DNA of 64,000 nt from Streptococcus infantis. Lineage in GTDB: Bacteria > Bacillota > Bacilli > Lactobacillales > Streptococcaceae. A model generated the notes under the pieces. The model made no database searches and was not told the DNA's origin. It was given only the letters and a program-made list of their open reading frames with translations. The stretch's first letter is position 1, and each line of letters starts with the position of its first letter. Location of the stretch: the NCBI RefSeq assembly GCF_019929665.1, contig NZ_JAHZPZ010000002.1, positions 186,001-250,000 on the forward strand, given 5' to 3'. Both the position numbers and the translations under genes were made by a program. This document shows, piece by piece, positions 1-9,412 of the stretch.

Positions 1-14
1 ACAGGGTTCCAGGC

Positions 15-149
15 GTGTTCAATTGCTAAGATACAAAGGACGTTAGCTGCCCATGAAAAATAGGGAATGGCGCCGACTTTCCATAAAAGGCAAGACTGGC
101 ATCTTTTTTCAAGAGGCAGATAGTCCGTGTTCAATTTTAAGATACAAAG
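15..149. repeat. Imperfect direct repeats bounding a foldable segment
   Basis: Two copies of a 23-24-nt sequence (GTGTTCAATT, then TAAGATACAAAG) lie at 15-38 and 127-149, about 112 bp apart, differing by a substitution and an indel. Between them GGAC...CTGCC near 39-51 is partly inverted as GGCAG...GTCC near 115-126, so the interval could fold. It lies just downstream of the minus-strand degV gene. I do not recognise the element; it could be an intergenic repeat family or part of a structured RNA. No credible ORF covers it. Confidence 0.45.
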
Positions 150-163
150 CCTGTAAGAACAAT

Positions 164-1012
164 CTAGACAATTGGTGTGTATGCCAAAGCGATGCTTCCT
201 TCTCCCAGGTGGGTTCCAATAACACTACCAAAGGTTGCAATCTCAACATCTGTAGCTACTCCACTATCTAGCAATAGCTGACGTAAATCGGATGCTTTTT
301 GAGAGGCATTCCCATGAATTACCATAATCTGGTAGTTTCCGTTACTTGTCACATCTTTGACAATTTCAACTAGACGTTTTGTTGCTTTCTTCTCTGTACG
401 AACCTTCTCATAAACTTCGATAACACCTTGGTCATTGAAATATAGAATTGGTTTAATGTTAAGAAGATTCCCTAAAATAGCTGCGCCATTTGATAAACGA
501 CCACCTTTAACCAGATGATCAAGGTCATCTACCATGATAAAGGCAGAAGTATTTTCAATCTGTTCGGTTAACTTATCTAGTATAGACTGGAAATCATCTC
601 CCTGATCAGACCATTGAAACACACTTTCCACCATAAATCCTAGGGGCGCACTTGTAATGCGAGTATCAGGAAAAGCAATGGTTAAATCTTCGAACTCATC
701 CGTCATATACTGGATATTCTGGTGAAATCCTGAGATTCCAGAAGAAAGGAAGAGACCCAAAACATGAGTATAGCCTTTTTCTTTTAATGATGATAAAATT
801 TCATCCAACTTTGCAATACTTGGTTGACTTGTTTTAGGTAGTTCAGATGAACGAGCCATTTTTTCATAAAATTCTTGAGCGGTTAGATTTACACCTTCAA
901 CATACTCCTGTCCGTCGATATTCACAGGAATGTCAAGCATAAATAAATCTTCTTTCCGCAAGGTTTCCGCTTGTAGAAAAGCAGATGAGTCTGTTATGAC
1001 CGCTAATTTCAT
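164..1012 (-). CDS. DegV family fatty-acid-binding protein
   Basis: This 282-aa protein has the usual DegV length. The N-terminus [11 protein letters not shown] is the typical DegV first strand, and TSQPS near residue 60 and KGGRLS near 170 are the family's fatty-acid-headgroup motifs. DegV proteins (FakB type) hold a fatty acid and present it to the FakA kinase so exogenous lipid can enter phospholipids; that role comes from the family and the substrate cannot be read here. It starts 5 nt after the DUF1149 stop, with GGAG in the end of that gene as the ribosome site, so the two are probably cotranscribed. Confidence 0.9.
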   Translation of the reverse strand: MKLAVITDSSAFLQAETLRKEDLFMLDIPVNIDGQEYVEGVNLTAQEFYEKMARSSELPKTSQPSIAKLDEILSSLKEKGYTHVLGLFLSSGISGFHQNIQYMTDEFEDLTIAFPDTRITSAPLGFMVESVFQWSDQGDDFQSILDKLTEQIENTSAFIMVDDLDHLVKGGRLSNGAAILGNLLNIKPILYFNDQGVIEVYEKVRTEKKATKRLVEIVKDVTSNGNYQIMVIHGNASQKASDLRQLLLDSGVATDVEIATFGSVIGTHLGEGSIALAYTPIV

Positions 1013-1017
1013 TTTTT

Positions 1018-1392
1018 TTAAAACTCCAAATTAATTCCTGGTAAGTCTAGTGCAATTTCCGTTACTTCATAAGTCAAACGGTTTAGCATATCCAAAGAAG
1101 GACGAGCAAGCGTCTCAACTTCTTCTTGACTAAAGTCACTTGGTTGATCTACGATACGACCTTCAACGTGGTTCACTTGAGAAATAGTACCACTGATAAC
1201 AAATTTATCAAAGACAATCATAAAGCTCAAAACAACTACGAGAGAAGTCACCTGATTTTCTTGGTCATGTTGAAGTAGTTGGAAGTTCACATCAACCTTT
1301 GTTTCAGGAATTCCGTTCTCATTTTCCCATTCAAAATTACGTGCATCAAAGTGATACTGACTTACAAATTCTTGTTCACGTTTTAAATTCAT
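1018..1392 (-). CDS. DUF1149 family protein
   Basis: This small acidic soluble protein (124 aa from the preferred start) belongs to a conserved streptococcal family (DUF1149, SecB-like fold in some classifications) of unknown role. The frame opens at 1404 with two extra in-frame ATGs, but GGAG followed by a 6-nt gap points to the ATG at 1392, giving MNLKREQEF. There is no signal peptide or membrane segment. It lies between glmM and degV on the same strand and probably has its own promoter in the 1406-1440 interval. Confidence 0.8.
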   Translation of the reverse strand: MNLKREQEFVSQYHFDARNFEWENENGIPETKVDVNFQLLQHDQENQVTSLVVVLSFMIVFDKFVISGTISQVNHVEGRIVDQPSDFSQEEVETLARPSLDMLNRLTYEVTEIALDLPGINLEF

Positions 1393-1405
1393 CATATTCT
1401 CCATG

Positions 1406-1431
1406 GTTACAATTTACTTTGACATTGTAAC
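1406..1431 (-). promoter_or_regulatory. Inverted repeat overlapping the DUF1149 promoter
   Basis: GTTACAAT (1406-1413) and ATTGTAAC (1424-1431) form an 8-bp inverted repeat with a 10-nt gap just upstream of the DUF1149 gene. On the minus strand the distal arm contains an extended -10 (TATGTTACAAT). This is consistent with an operator over the -10, but the regulator is unknown, and it could instead be a short leader hairpin. Confidence 0.4.
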
Positions 1432-1458
1432 ATATTTTCTTATTTTCTGCTAACTTTC

Positions 1459-2808
1459 CTAAATTCCGATTTCTGCTTTCACAACTTCAGCAATGGTATC
1501 CACATAGTAATCTACTTCTTCAGTTGTTGGTGCTTCAGCCATGACACGCAAGAGTGGCTCAGTTCCACTTGGGCGAACGAGAATACGTCCATTACCTGCC
1601 ATCTCTTCTTCCATCTTATCGATAATAGCCTTGATAGCTGGTACTTCCATGGCTTTGTCTTTCATGGTGTTTTCCACACGGATATTAACCAATTTTTGTG
1701 GGTAAATTGTTACTTCTGAAGCCAATTGAGATAAGCTCTTACCTGTTTCTTGCATGATCTTAGTCAATTGAACTGCTGACAACTGACCATCACCAGTTGT
1801 ATTGTAGTCCATCAAGATAACGTGACCTGACTGTTCTCCACCGATATTGTAGCCCGATTTTCTCATTTCTTCAACTACATAGCGGTCTCCAACAGCAGTG
1901 ACAGCTTTATTAATGCCTTCACGATCCAAGGCTTTATGGAAACCAAGGTTGGACATAACTGTTGTTACAATTGTATTTTGTGCCAATTGACCTTTTTCAG
2001 AAAGGTATTTACCGATGATATACATAATCTTATCACCGTCGACAATTTCACCATTTTCATCAACAGCAATCAAACGATCGCTATCACCATCAAAGGCTAA
2101 ACCAATGGCAGATTGACTTTCTTTGACAAGTTCTTGCAAGGCTTCTGGATGAGTTGAACCAACATTCAAATTGATATTAAGGCCGTCTGGCATTTCTCCA
2201 ATGACTGTTAATTGAGCACCCAAGTCTGCAAAGATTTGGCGGGCACTTGTAGAAGCTGCACCATTTGCAGTATCCAAGGCTACTTTCATTCCTTCAAGGG
2301 GAGTTCCAGTCGAAACAAGGTAGGCTTCATATTTACGCAAGCCTTCTGGGTAATCAACAACTGTACCTAGTCCTTCGGCACTTGGACGTGGAAGAGTATC
2401 TTCGCTAGCATCTAGTAAGGCTTCGATTTCTGCTTCTTTGTCATCATCTAGCTTAAAGCCATCACCACCAAAGAATTTAATCCCGTTATCTAGAGCTGGA
2501 TTGTGGCTTGCTGAAATCATGACCCCAGCACTTGCCCCCTCAGTTTTCACCAAGTATGCTACTGCAGGCGTAGCAAGTATCCCAAGTTTATAAACGTGAA
2601 TTCCCACTGAAAGGAGACCAGCAATCAAGGCTGCTTCTAACATTTCCCCTGAAATACGAGTATCGCGTCCTACAAAAACCTTAGGCGCTTCTGTCTCATG
2701 TTGACTAAGAACATATCCTCCGAATCGGCCTAGTTTAAAAGCCAATTCAGGTGTTAATTCTACGTTTGCTTCTCCACGGACTCCATCCGTTCCAAAATAT
2801 TTACCCAT
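1459..2808 (-). CDS. glmM: Phosphoglucosamine mutase GlmM
   Basis: At 449 aa this is full-length GlmM, which converts glucosamine-6-phosphate to glucosamine-1-phosphate for UDP-GlcNAc and peptidoglycan synthesis. The active phosphoserine loop is in [11 protein letters not shown] near residue 100, the metal-binding loop is DGDSDR near 240, and the phosphate-binding loop is RPSGTEP near 410. It is the last gene of the cdaA-cdaR-glmM cluster, a conserved arrangement linking c-di-AMP to wall precursor supply; GlmM is known to bind and inhibit CdaA in related bacteria. The start ATG follows an AAAAGGA ribosome site. Confidence 0.97.
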   Translation of the reverse strand: MGKYFGTDGVRGEANVELTPELAFKLGRFGGYVLSQHETEAPKVFVGRDTRISGEMLEAALIAGLLSVGIHVYKLGILATPAVAYLVKTEGASAGVMISASHNPALDNGIKFFGGDGFKLDDDKEAEIEALLDASEDTLPRPSAEGLGTVVDYPEGLRKYEAYLVSTGTPLEGMKVALDTANGAASTSARQIFADLGAQLTVIGEMPDGLNINLNVGSTHPEALQELVKESQSAIGLAFDGDSDRLIAVDENGEIVDGDKIMYIIGKYLSEKGQLAQNTIVTTVMSNLGFHKALDREGINKAVTAVGDRYVVEEMRKSGYNIGGEQSGHVILMDYNTTGDGQLSAVQLTKIMQETGKSLSQLASEVTIYPQKLVNIRVENTMKDKAMEVPAIKAIIDKMEEEMAGNGRILVRPSGTEPLLRVMAEAPTTEEVDYYVDTIAEVVKAEIGI

Positions 2809-2834
2809 TTTTATAATCCTTTTCTAGTTTAATG

Positions 2835-3626
2835 TTAATTTTGCTTTGAATTATCTGGCTTCGTTTCTGCTGCTGTCGTTGATGAGTTTTCTACAGTTGA
2901 AGCATTACTTGTTGTCGTTGAACTATTTGTTGTTCGGACTGGTTTAGTTATTACTTTCATAGTAACCTCAAAAGGAGTAATAACTGTTGGTAAAACGGTC
3001 CCATTCCTGTCGACAGCTTGTAAAGGTACTGACCCTGAATAATTCCCAGTTATTTTTTCACTCGTTGGCAAAACTGCAACAATGCGATCAATCTTAGACA
3101 AAGTATCTGCGTCGCTGGTTACTGAAACTTTTTCATCAGAAACAGTCACACGTTCGATTATAATCTTCTCATCAATTTGACTAGAATCAATTTGAGGTAC
3201 AACAGGTACATTATCTCGAGTAACTTTCTTACCAACCTTGACTGTGATCTTTTGTGGTGTTGCTACAGCTGTCAAACCACTTGGAAGATTTTCAATGGTT
3301 AAGGGAACTTCAATCGTTCCTTCTGTAGCTTGTGATAAATCCGCAGTCACTTTAAATTTACGAGTGCTCTCTTTCATCTCACTGGCCAAAGTCACCCGAT
3401 TTGAACCAGTCAGAAATACCGTTACTTCTGAGCTAAATCCACTAATGAAATACTGCGCACTATCATACTGAATATCAATCGGTACATTGACTACTGTATT
3501 GGTGTAGGTTTCAGTTTTAGTTTGTCTCGCATTAGTATTGTTTTGATAATTGATTGATGTTGCATAGATAAATAGGACACATGCAAAGAGGAGTGAGGAG
3601 ATGATATAAAGGCTATTTCTTTTCAT
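2835..3626 (-). CDS. cdaR: CdaA regulatory protein CdaR (YbbR domains)
   Basis: This 263-aa protein has one N-terminal membrane anchor (about residues 5-25) followed by extracytoplasmic YbbR-like repeats. The last 40 residues form a low-complexity Ser/Thr/Asn tail, a probable disordered linker. CdaR modulates the membrane diadenylate cyclase CdaA. Its start overlaps the end of cdaA by 14 nt, indicating translational coupling, and glmM follows 27 nt after its stop. The call rests on topology and on the conserved position between cdaA and glmM. Confidence 0.92.
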   Translation of the reverse strand: MKRNSLYIISSLLFACVLFIYATSINYQNNTNARQTKTETYTNTVVNVPIDIQYDSAQYFISGFSSEVTVFLTGSNRVTLASEMKESTRKFKVTADLSQATEGTIEVPLTIENLPSGLTAVATPQKITVKVGKKVTRDNVPVVPQIDSSQIDEKIIIERVTVSDEKVSVTSDADTLSKIDRIVAVLPTSEKITGNYSGSVPLQAVDRNGTVLPTVITPFEVTMKVITKPVRTTNSSTTTSNASTVENSSTTAAETKPDNSKQN

Positions 3627-4470
3627 TATTCCACCCTCCTAATAAACGTTCTTTTAAGCTTGGTTCTTGTGAATCCTTAGGGATCAGAATACGACGTAGT
3701 TCTTCCTCGAATTCTTCCAAACTTAGATCATGTTTGAAGACATCATTGTAGGTGATGGATATACCCCCAGTTTCTTCTGATACAACAAAAGTAAGGGCAT
3801 CTGAAACTTCTGATAAACCAATGGCTGCACGGTGACGAGTTCCAAACTCTTTGGAAATACCTGTGTTTTCAGTCAGTGGTAAATAGGCAGAAGTTACTGC
3901 AATCCGATCTCCACTGATAATGACTGCACCGTCATGGAGAGGCGTATTAGGGATAAAGATGTTAATTAATAACTCAGCAGAAATCTTAGCATCCAAAGGA
4001 ATTCCTGTAACGATGTACTCCTGCAAGGTTCTCACACGTTGAACAGCTACCAAAGCTCCAATCTTTCGCGGGCTCATATACTCAACCGATTTTACAAAAG
4101 CCTGTACCATCTGCTCTTCTGAACTTATAGGAGTATTTGAAAAGAAGTCCGTAGCTCGACCTAATCGTTCCAAACCTGTCCGAATTTCTGGAGAAAAGAT
4201 AACAACCGCTGCGATAACTCCATAGGTAATCAATTGGTTAATCAACCAAGAAATAGTCGTCAAGCCCAAAAAATTAGCCGCAATCTGAGCTAAGATAAAA
4301 ACTAAAACGCCTCGAACCAGAATCATAATCTTGGTTCCTGCAATTGATTTTGTAAATTGATATAAGATATAAGCGACGATTAGAATATCAATCACATTTA
4401 TCGCAATACTCCAAGGACTGGAAAACAAACTAGACCAGTATTGAAGATTAGATAATTGCTGAAAATTCAT
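3613..4470 (-). CDS. cdaA: Diadenylate cyclase CdaA
   Basis: CdaA makes c-di-AMP from two ATP at the membrane. The protein has about three hydrophobic segments in the first 100 residues and then the DAC domain, with the catalytic DGA in PLHDGAVIISG near residue 180 and RHR in GTRHRAAIG near 210. The frame is open to 4488, but GAGGGG sits correctly before the ATG at 4470 (MNFQQLSN), giving 285 aa, the usual size. It is first in the cdaA-cdaR-glmM operon. c-di-AMP controls potassium uptake, turgor and competence in streptococci (family knowledge). Confidence 0.96.
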   Translation of the reverse strand: MNFQQLSNLQYWSSLFSSPWSIAINVIDILIVAYILYQFTKSIAGTKIMILVRGVLVFILAQIAANFLGLTTISWLINQLITYGVIAAVVIFSPEIRTGLERLGRATDFFSNTPISSEEQMVQAFVKSVEYMSPRKIGALVAVQRVRTLQEYIVTGIPLDAKISAELLINIFIPNTPLHDGAVIISGDRIAVTSAYLPLTENTGISKEFGTRHRAAIGLSEVSDALTFVVSEETGGISITYNDVFKHDLSLEEFEEELRRILIPKDSQEPSLKERLLGGWNNEKK

Positions 4471-4602
4471 CCTGTGTCCCCTCTCCAAAAAAGCTTCTCT
4501 TCATTATACCATTTTTAATGGAAATTTTCTCCCCCTTACCTCATTTTAAATTGGCAGAAAATATGATAGAATAAAATGATAAAAATGAAATAAGGAGAAA
4601 CC

Positions 4603-5571
4603 ATGTCTGAATTATATGATATTACAATCATAGGGGGTGGCCCAGTTGGTCTTTTCGCAGCCTTTTATGCAAATTTACGTCAAGCTAAAGTACAAATCAT
4701 TGACTCTCTTCCCCAATTAGGTGGTCAACCTGCCATTCTTTATCCTGAAAAACAAATTCTTGATGTCCCAGGTTTCCCAAATCTCACTGGTGAAGAATTA
4801 ACAAATCGCTTGTTAGAACAATTACAAGGGTTTGATACACCAGCCCACCTCAATGAAACTGTTCTTGACATTGAAAAAGAGAATGATATTTTTAAGATAA
4901 CAACTACTAAAGGTATTCATAGTAGTAAAGCTGTCATTATCGCTATGGGTGGTGGTGCCTTTAAACCGCGTCCACTTGAACTAGAAGGTGTTGAAGGTTA
5001 TGAAAATATCCATTATCACGTTTCTAACATTCAACAATATGCTGGTAAGAAAGTCACCATCCTGGGGGGTGGCGACTCAGCTGTGGACTGGGCCCTAGCT
5101 TTTGAAAAGATTGCTCCAACTACACTTGTGCACCGTCGAGATAACTTCCGTGCCCTCGAGCATAGTGTACAAGCTCTTCAAGAATCATCTGTAGCTATTA
5201 AAACACCATTTGTTCCAAGTCAACTTCTTGGAGATGGTCAAACTTTAGACAAACTTGAAATCACAAAAGTCAAATCCGATGAGACCGAAAGCATTGAACT
5301 AGATCACCTCTTTGTCAACTATGGCTTCAAATCATCAGTTGGTAATCTTAAAAATTGGGGATTAGAACTGAATCGTCATAAGATTATCGTCAATAGCAAG
5401 CAAGAATCAAGCCAGGCAGGAATTTACGCTATTGGTGACTGTTGTTACTACGAAGGTAAGATTGACCTGATTGCGACAGGTCTTGGTGAAGCACCAACCG
5501 CCGTCAACAATGCCATTAACTACATTGACCCTCAACAAAAAGTACAACCAAAACACTCTACAAGTTTATAA
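4603..5571 (+). CDS. Ferredoxin/flavodoxin-NADP(+) reductase, type 2
   Basis: This 322-aa thioredoxin-reductase-like flavoprotein has an FAD-binding GGGPVG loop near residue 12, an NADPH-binding GGGDSA loop near 158, and GIYAIGDCC near 275. It lacks the CxxC redox pair of thioredoxin reductase, which places it with the YumC-type ferredoxin/flavodoxin-NADP reductases that pass electrons between NADPH and small carriers. It stands alone on the plus strand, divergent from cdaA and convergent with whiA, with AAGGAG before the ATG. Confidence 0.92.
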   Translation: MSELYDITIIGGGPVGLFAAFYANLRQAKVQIIDSLPQLGGQPAILYPEKQILDVPGFPNLTGEELTNRLLEQLQGFDTPAHLNETVLDIEKENDIFKITTTKGIHSSKAVIIAMGGGAFKPRPLELEGVEGYENIHYHVSNIQQYAGKKVTILGGGDSAVDWALAFEKIAPTTLVHRRDNFRALEHSVQALQESSVAIKTPFVPSQLLGDGQTLDKLEITKVKSDETESIELDHLFVNYGFKSSVGNLKNWGLELNRHKIIVNSKQESSQAGIYAIGDCCYYEGKIDLIATGLGEAPTAVNNAINYIDPQQKVQPKHSTSL

Positions 5572-5573
5572 GA

Positions 5574-5604
5574 AAAAACCACGGATCCTAGGATTCGTGG
5601 TTTT
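5574..5604. terminator. Bidirectional terminator between the reductase gene and whiA
   Basis: AAAACCACGGATCC and GGATTCGTGGTTTT pair almost completely around a 2-nt loop, with A-runs on one side and T-runs on the other. The hairpin can stop the plus-strand reductase and overlaps the whiA stop codon on the minus strand. Confidence 0.85.
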
Positions 5605-6514
5605 AAAGTTCATCAGCAATTTTATTTATCTTTCTCAGTCGATGATTGACACCACTTTTTGTGAGTGGATTTGTCAAACTGTCAGCCAATTGCTGGATAG
5701 AGTAGTCCGGATGTTGGATACGCAAATGTGCTACTTCCTGCAAATCTACTGGTAGGCTATCTAGACCTATGGTATCAATGATTTTACTGATATTGTTGAT
5801 AGTTTTCATGCTTGCAGAAACCGTACGAGCGATATTAGCTGTCTCTGCATTATTAGCACGATTGAGATCATTCCGAGTTTCTCGGAGAATCTTGACGCCT
5901 TCAAAAGTATCTCTCGCTTCCATGGCTCCCACTAAAATCAGGAAATCCATAATATCTTCAGCTCTCTGAAGATAGGTCACTGCCCCCTTTTTTCGTTCGA
6001 TAACTTTAGCATCTAGCAAGAACTGCTGCAAGAGCGAAGCAATCCCTTGGGCGTGGTCTAGATAAACCGAACTAATTTCCAACTGATATTTCCCTGACTC
6101 GGGATCACGAATGCTGCCATTCGCTAAGAAGGCTCCACAGAGATAGGCACGACCTGCTTCCTCATCTCCTAAAATTTCTGGATCAATCCCAGTCTCCAAA
6201 CCAAAGAAAGAATCGGCCAAACGCAAATCTGCTAAAAGTTCCTGGACTCGCTCATCCGTAAATACAGTATAGACGCGATTTTTCCGTAGATTACTTCTCT
6301 GGTGGTGACGAATCTCAGACTTGATGCCGTAAAAGTGCAAGAATGATTCATAGAGATGACGAGCCAACTTAGCATTCTCTGTAATGACGGACAAGGTCAA
6401 ACCAGAGCTCGATAAACCAATACTACCAGAAATCTTGATAATAGCTGACAATTCATGACGACTCAGGTGATGCTGACTTAAAATTTCTTCTTTTACTGCT
6501 ACTGTAAAACTCAT
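5603..6514 (-). CDS. whiA: WhiA, LAGLIDADG-like DNA-binding protein
   Basis: This 303-aa WhiA has an N-terminal domain, a degenerate LAGLIDADG homing-endonuclease fold ([16 protein letters not shown] near residue 125) and a C-terminal helix-turn-helix ([13 protein letters not shown] near 270). In Firmicutes WhiA binds DNA and affects chromosome segregation and division; in Actinobacteria it is a sporulation regulator. Its start overlaps the yvcK stop by 4 nt, so rapZ-yvcK-whiA is one tightly coupled operon, as in most Gram-positives. Confidence 0.96.
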   Translation of the reverse strand: MSFTVAVKEEILSQHHLSRHELSAIIKISGSIGLSSSGLTLSVITENAKLARHLYESFLHFYGIKSEIRHHQRSNLRKNRVYTVFTDERVQELLADLRLADSFFGLETGIDPEILGDEEAGRAYLCGAFLANGSIRDPESGKYQLEISSVYLDHAQGIASLLQQFLLDAKVIERKKGAVTYLQRAEDIMDFLILVGAMEARDTFEGVKILRETRNDLNRANNAETANIARTVSASMKTINNISKIIDTIGLDSLPVDLQEVAHLRIQHPDYSIQQLADSLTNPLTKSGVNHRLRKINKIADEL

Positions 6515-7488
6515 TTTCTCACCTGAATGATCCGCATGAGCTCATCTACGATTAAATCACCATCGTGGAAGGCACCCCCATTTTCCAAACGTAAAAAATT
6601 GGATGAAATAACACGAGGTACTTGCTTGCGCAAACCTTCAAAATCATGTTCAACCTGCACCAGATATTCATCAAAACGGTTGGTGTCCATATAATCCCTC
6701 GGAACCTTTTCGATGTTAACAAGGACAGTATCGATAAATGGACGGCCCAAATGACGATGCAAGACTGCTACGTGATCACTATCCGAGAAATGTTCTGTCT
6801 CTCCACGTTGAGTCATGATGTTGCAGACATAGGCAATTTCAGCCTTGGTTTCCAGAAGAGCCTGCCCAATCTCCTCAATGACAATATTAGGCAAAATCGA
6901 AGTAAAGAGTGAACCTGGTCCCAAAACAATCATATCACTCTCAAGAATGGTATTGACAACACGACGGCTAGCCTGCGGTTTCTCATCGTCTAGAGTGTTT
7001 GTCACATAGACATGGTCAATCATACCTGGATGATCTGCAATGTGACTTTCCCCAGCAACTTCTGATCCATCTTTAAAGACAGCATGGAGTGTCAAAGGAT
7101 GGTCACTTGATGGGAAAATCTTTCCTGTAGTATGGAAGAATTTACTCAGCAATTGCATGGCATTATAGGTCGAACCCTGCATTTCAGATAATCCAGCTAT
7201 GATAATGTTTCCTAATGGATGACCAGCAAAAGCACCTGCATCCTCTGAAAAACGGTATTGAAAGACCTTTTCATAGAATTTTGGCATATCTGACATGGCT
7301 ACAAGGACATTACGTAAATCCCCTGGAGGTGTCAACTGTTGAAAATTCTTACGCAATTCACCTGAAGAACCACCATCATCTGCAACGGTTACTATGGCTG
7401 CAATTTCGACGTCTTTTTCCCGTAGACTATTTAAAATAACAGGGATTCCGGTTCCTCCACCAATCACCGTAATTTTGGGTTTTCTCAT
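6511..7488 (-). CDS. yvcK: YvcK/CofD-like protein (gluconeogenesis factor family)
   Basis: The 325-aa protein begins with a nucleotide-binding GGGTG loop (residues 10-14), followed by the CofD-like signature [10 protein letters not shown] near residue 38 and LPPGD-type TPPGDLRN near 53. YvcK proteins bind UDP-sugars and affect carbon metabolism and cell-wall growth and shape; no enzymatic reaction is established. The gene overlaps rapZ and whiA by 4 nt each, the strongest operon evidence in this part of the window. Confidence 0.94.
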   Translation of the reverse strand: MRKPKITVIGGGTGIPVILNSLREKDVEIAAIVTVADDGGSSGELRKNFQQLTPPGDLRNVLVAMSDMPKFYEKVFQYRFSEDAGAFAGHPLGNIIIAGLSEMQGSTYNAMQLLSKFFHTTGKIFPSSDHPLTLHAVFKDGSEVAGESHIADHPGMIDHVYVTNTLDDEKPQASRRVVNTILESDMIVLGPGSLFTSILPNIVIEEIGQALLETKAEIAYVCNIMTQRGETEHFSDSDHVAVLHRHLGRPFIDTVLVNIEKVPRDYMDTNRFDEYLVQVEHDFEGLRKQVPRVISSNFLRLENGGAFHDGDLIVDELMRIIQVRK

Positions 7489-8375
7489 GAACGGTTTACC
7501 GTTTCCTTTCTTCGGTCTTTATCACGATGACTTTCATTTACAGGCCAACTTTTAGATAGGTCATTCGCTAAACGATTGGCAAAAGCAACACTTCGGTGTT
7601 GTCCACCAGTACAACCAATCGCAATAGTTAAGACTGATTTGCCTTCTTTTTTATAGCCTGGTAGGATTGGTTCAACCAAGGCTAACAAATGACGGTAGAA
7701 ATCTTCAGATTCCTCATGGTTCATGACATAGTCATAAACTGCCTGGTCTTCACCTGTCTGATTGCGAAGTTCTGGCAGATAGTACGGGTTTGGCAAGAAA
7801 CGAACATCAAATACCAAATCTGCATCAATTGGAATGCCATATTTAAAGCCAAAAGACATGACCTCAATACGGAAGGACTGCGTTTGTTCTTGGTCCGAAA
7901 ATTGCTCTGCAATAGTCTTGCGAAGTTCACGAGGAGTTAACTCTGTTGTGTCAACTACGTTTTGACTCATATTTTTTAATGGGGCTAAGAGTTCGCGTTC
8001 CAACTTGATCCCGTCCAAAATACGACCATCTGCTGCAAGAGGGTGACTTCTTCTAGTTTCCTTATAGCGTGCCACCAATTCCTTATCAGCAGCATCCAAA
8101 AAGAGAATCTTGAAGTCCAAATCATCCTGATTTTCCAATTCATCCAAGACAGCCTGAATCTCTGAGAAGAAAGAGCGGCTTCGCATATCCACCACTAGGG
8201 CTAACTTGTGGTCGTCATCCTTGGTCTCTACCAACTGCAAAAACTTTGGCAATAGAGCTGGTGGCATATTATCAATGGTAAAATATCCTAAATCTTCAAA
8301 GGATTGAATGGCTACAGTTTTCCCTGCACCACTCATTCCTGTTACAATCACCAGGTGAAGTTGTTTCATTGTCAT
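7485..8375 (-). CDS. rapZ: RNase adapter / nucleotide-binding protein RapZ
   Basis: The P-loop GMSGAGKT lies near residue 12 and the conserved C-terminal GCTGGQHRS near 265, both diagnostic of RapZ/YvcJ. In E. coli RapZ directs RNase E to the GlmZ RNA; in Firmicutes YvcJ binds and hydrolyses nucleotides and affects competence, and its target is unclear. The frame opens at 8378, but AAGGAG is better spaced for the second ATG at 8375 ([10 protein letters not shown]), giving 296 aa. It is the first gene of rapZ-yvcK-whiA. Confidence 0.94.
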   Translation of the reverse strand: MTMKQLHLVIVTGMSGAGKTVAIQSFEDLGYFTIDNMPPALLPKFLQLVETKDDDHKLALVVDMRSRSFFSEIQAVLDELENQDDLDFKILFLDAADKELVARYKETRRSHPLAADGRILDGIKLERELLAPLKNMSQNVVDTTELTPRELRKTIAEQFSDQEQTQSFRIEVMSFGFKYGIPIDADLVFDVRFLPNPYYLPELRNQTGEDQAVYDYVMNHEESEDFYRHLLALVEPILPGYKKEGKSVLTIAIGCTGGQHRSVAFANRLANDLSKSWPVNESHRDKDRRKETVNRS

Positions 8376-8395
8376 CATAGTCTCCTTATATCAAA

Positions 8396-8420
8396 AGAAG
8401 TTTGGAAGAACCAAACTTCA
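8396..8420 (-). terminator. Terminator after ridA
   Basis: GAAGTTTGG and CCAAACTTC form a 9-bp stem with a short loop, followed on the minus strand by TTTTG. It separates ridA from the rapZ operon, whose promoter must lie within the same 50 bases. Confidence 0.65.
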
Positions 8421-8426
8421 ACTCGC

Positions 8427-8807
8427 TTATCCAATCTCAGCGATGACTTCAATTTCGACTTTTACATCGCGAGGAAGACGAGCTACTTCTACAGCTGAAC
8501 GAGCTGGAAATTCCTTATTAAAGGCTGTTTGGTATACCTCATTGAAAGGTACAAAGTCGTTCATATCACTCAAGAAACAAGTTGTTTTAACAACATGGTC
8601 AAAATCTGTGCCTGCTTCTGCCAAAATAGCTCCAATGTTTTTCAAAACTTGTTCAGTCTGCTCTTGAATCGTTTCTCCTACGATTTCTCCAGTTTCAGGA
8701 GATAAAGGAACTTGACCGCTAGCAAACAAAAGGTTCCCAACGATTTTTCCTTGAACGTAAGGCCCGATTGCCTTTGGAGCGTTATCTGTATGAATTGTTT
8801 TTGCCAT
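8427..8807 (-). CDS. ridA: RidA family reactive imine deaminase
   Basis: This 126-aa protein has the normal RidA/YjgF/UK114 length. RidA trimers hydrolyse reactive enamine/imine intermediates released by PLP enzymes. The family's arginine is visible in ARSAVEVARLP near residue 105, and the GPYVQGKIVGNLLFASGQVP segment lies near residues 16-35. It begins 10 nt after the engB stop on the same strand and is probably cotranscribed, with a terminator after it. Confidence 0.95.
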   Translation of the reverse strand: MAKTIHTDNAPKAIGPYVQGKIVGNLLFASGQVPLSPETGEIVGETIQEQTEQVLKNIGAILAEAGTDFDHVVKTTCFLSDMNDFVPFNEVYQTAFNKEFPARSAVEVARLPRDVKVEIEVIAEIG

Positions 8808-8816
8808 ATGTATTCC

Positions 8817-9404
8817 TCACAATTTTTCTAAAATAGCATCCCAAGCTTGATCCATTCCTGCTTTTGTAACGGATGAAAAGAGGATAAAATCATCACTTGG
8901 ATCAAAGTTTAATTTCTTTTTAATAGCTGATTCGTGCTTGTTCCATTTACCGCGCGGAATCTTGTCTGCCTTAGTCGCCACAATGATGACAGGAATCTCA
9001 TAATATTTAAGAAATTCGTACATCTGTACATCATCTGCTGACGGATCATGACGAAGGTCAACGAGACTAACCACTGCTCGAAGATTTTCTCGAGTGGTTA
9101 AGTACTCCTCAATCATGCGTCCCCATTTTTCGCGTTCCTTTTTAGACACACGGGCATAACCGTAACCAGGCACATCTACAAAACGCATCTTATCATCAAT
9201 ATTAAAGAAATTGAGTAGTTGTGTTTTCCCTGGTTTTCCAGAGGTACGAGCTAGATTTTTTCGATTGAGCATGGTATTGATAAAGCTCGATTTACCAACA
9301 TTTGAGCGTCCTGCAAGAGCAATTTCAGGAAGTTCATCCTGCGGATAGTGGGACTTGTTGGCAGCACTCAGTAAAATCTCAGCATTGTGTGTATTGATTT
9401 CCAT
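8817..9404 (-). CDS. ysxC: Ribosome biogenesis GTPase EngB/YsxC
   Basis: This is a GTPase needed for 50S subunit assembly. The P-loop GRSNVGKSS lies near residue 31, G3 is DVPGYGYA near 77, and the base-specificity motif TKADK is near 143. A GTG at 9410 opens the frame, but AGAGG is properly spaced for the ATG at 9404 ([10 protein letters not shown]), giving 195 aa. It follows the clpX stop directly, the usual clpX-engB pairing of Firmicutes. Confidence 0.95.
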   Translation of the reverse strand: MEINTHNAEILLSAANKSHYPQDELPEIALAGRSNVGKSSFINTMLNRKNLARTSGKPGKTQLLNFFNIDDKMRFVDVPGYGYARVSKKEREKWGRMIEEYLTTRENLRAVVSLVDLRHDPSADDVQMYEFLKYYEIPVIIVATKADKIPRGKWNKHESAIKKKLNFDPSDDFILFSSVTKAGMDQAWDAILEKL

Positions 9405-9412
9405 AGTCACCT

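Noticed and set aside
53..271. A 72-codon plus-strand ORF at the left edge
   Set aside because: It has no ribosome site, overlaps the 3' end of degV on the other strand, and covers the repeated non-coding segment.
4603..5571. Thioredoxin reductase
   Set aside because: The overall fold matches, but the CxxC active-site pair is missing, so a ferredoxin/flavodoxin-NADP reductase fits better.
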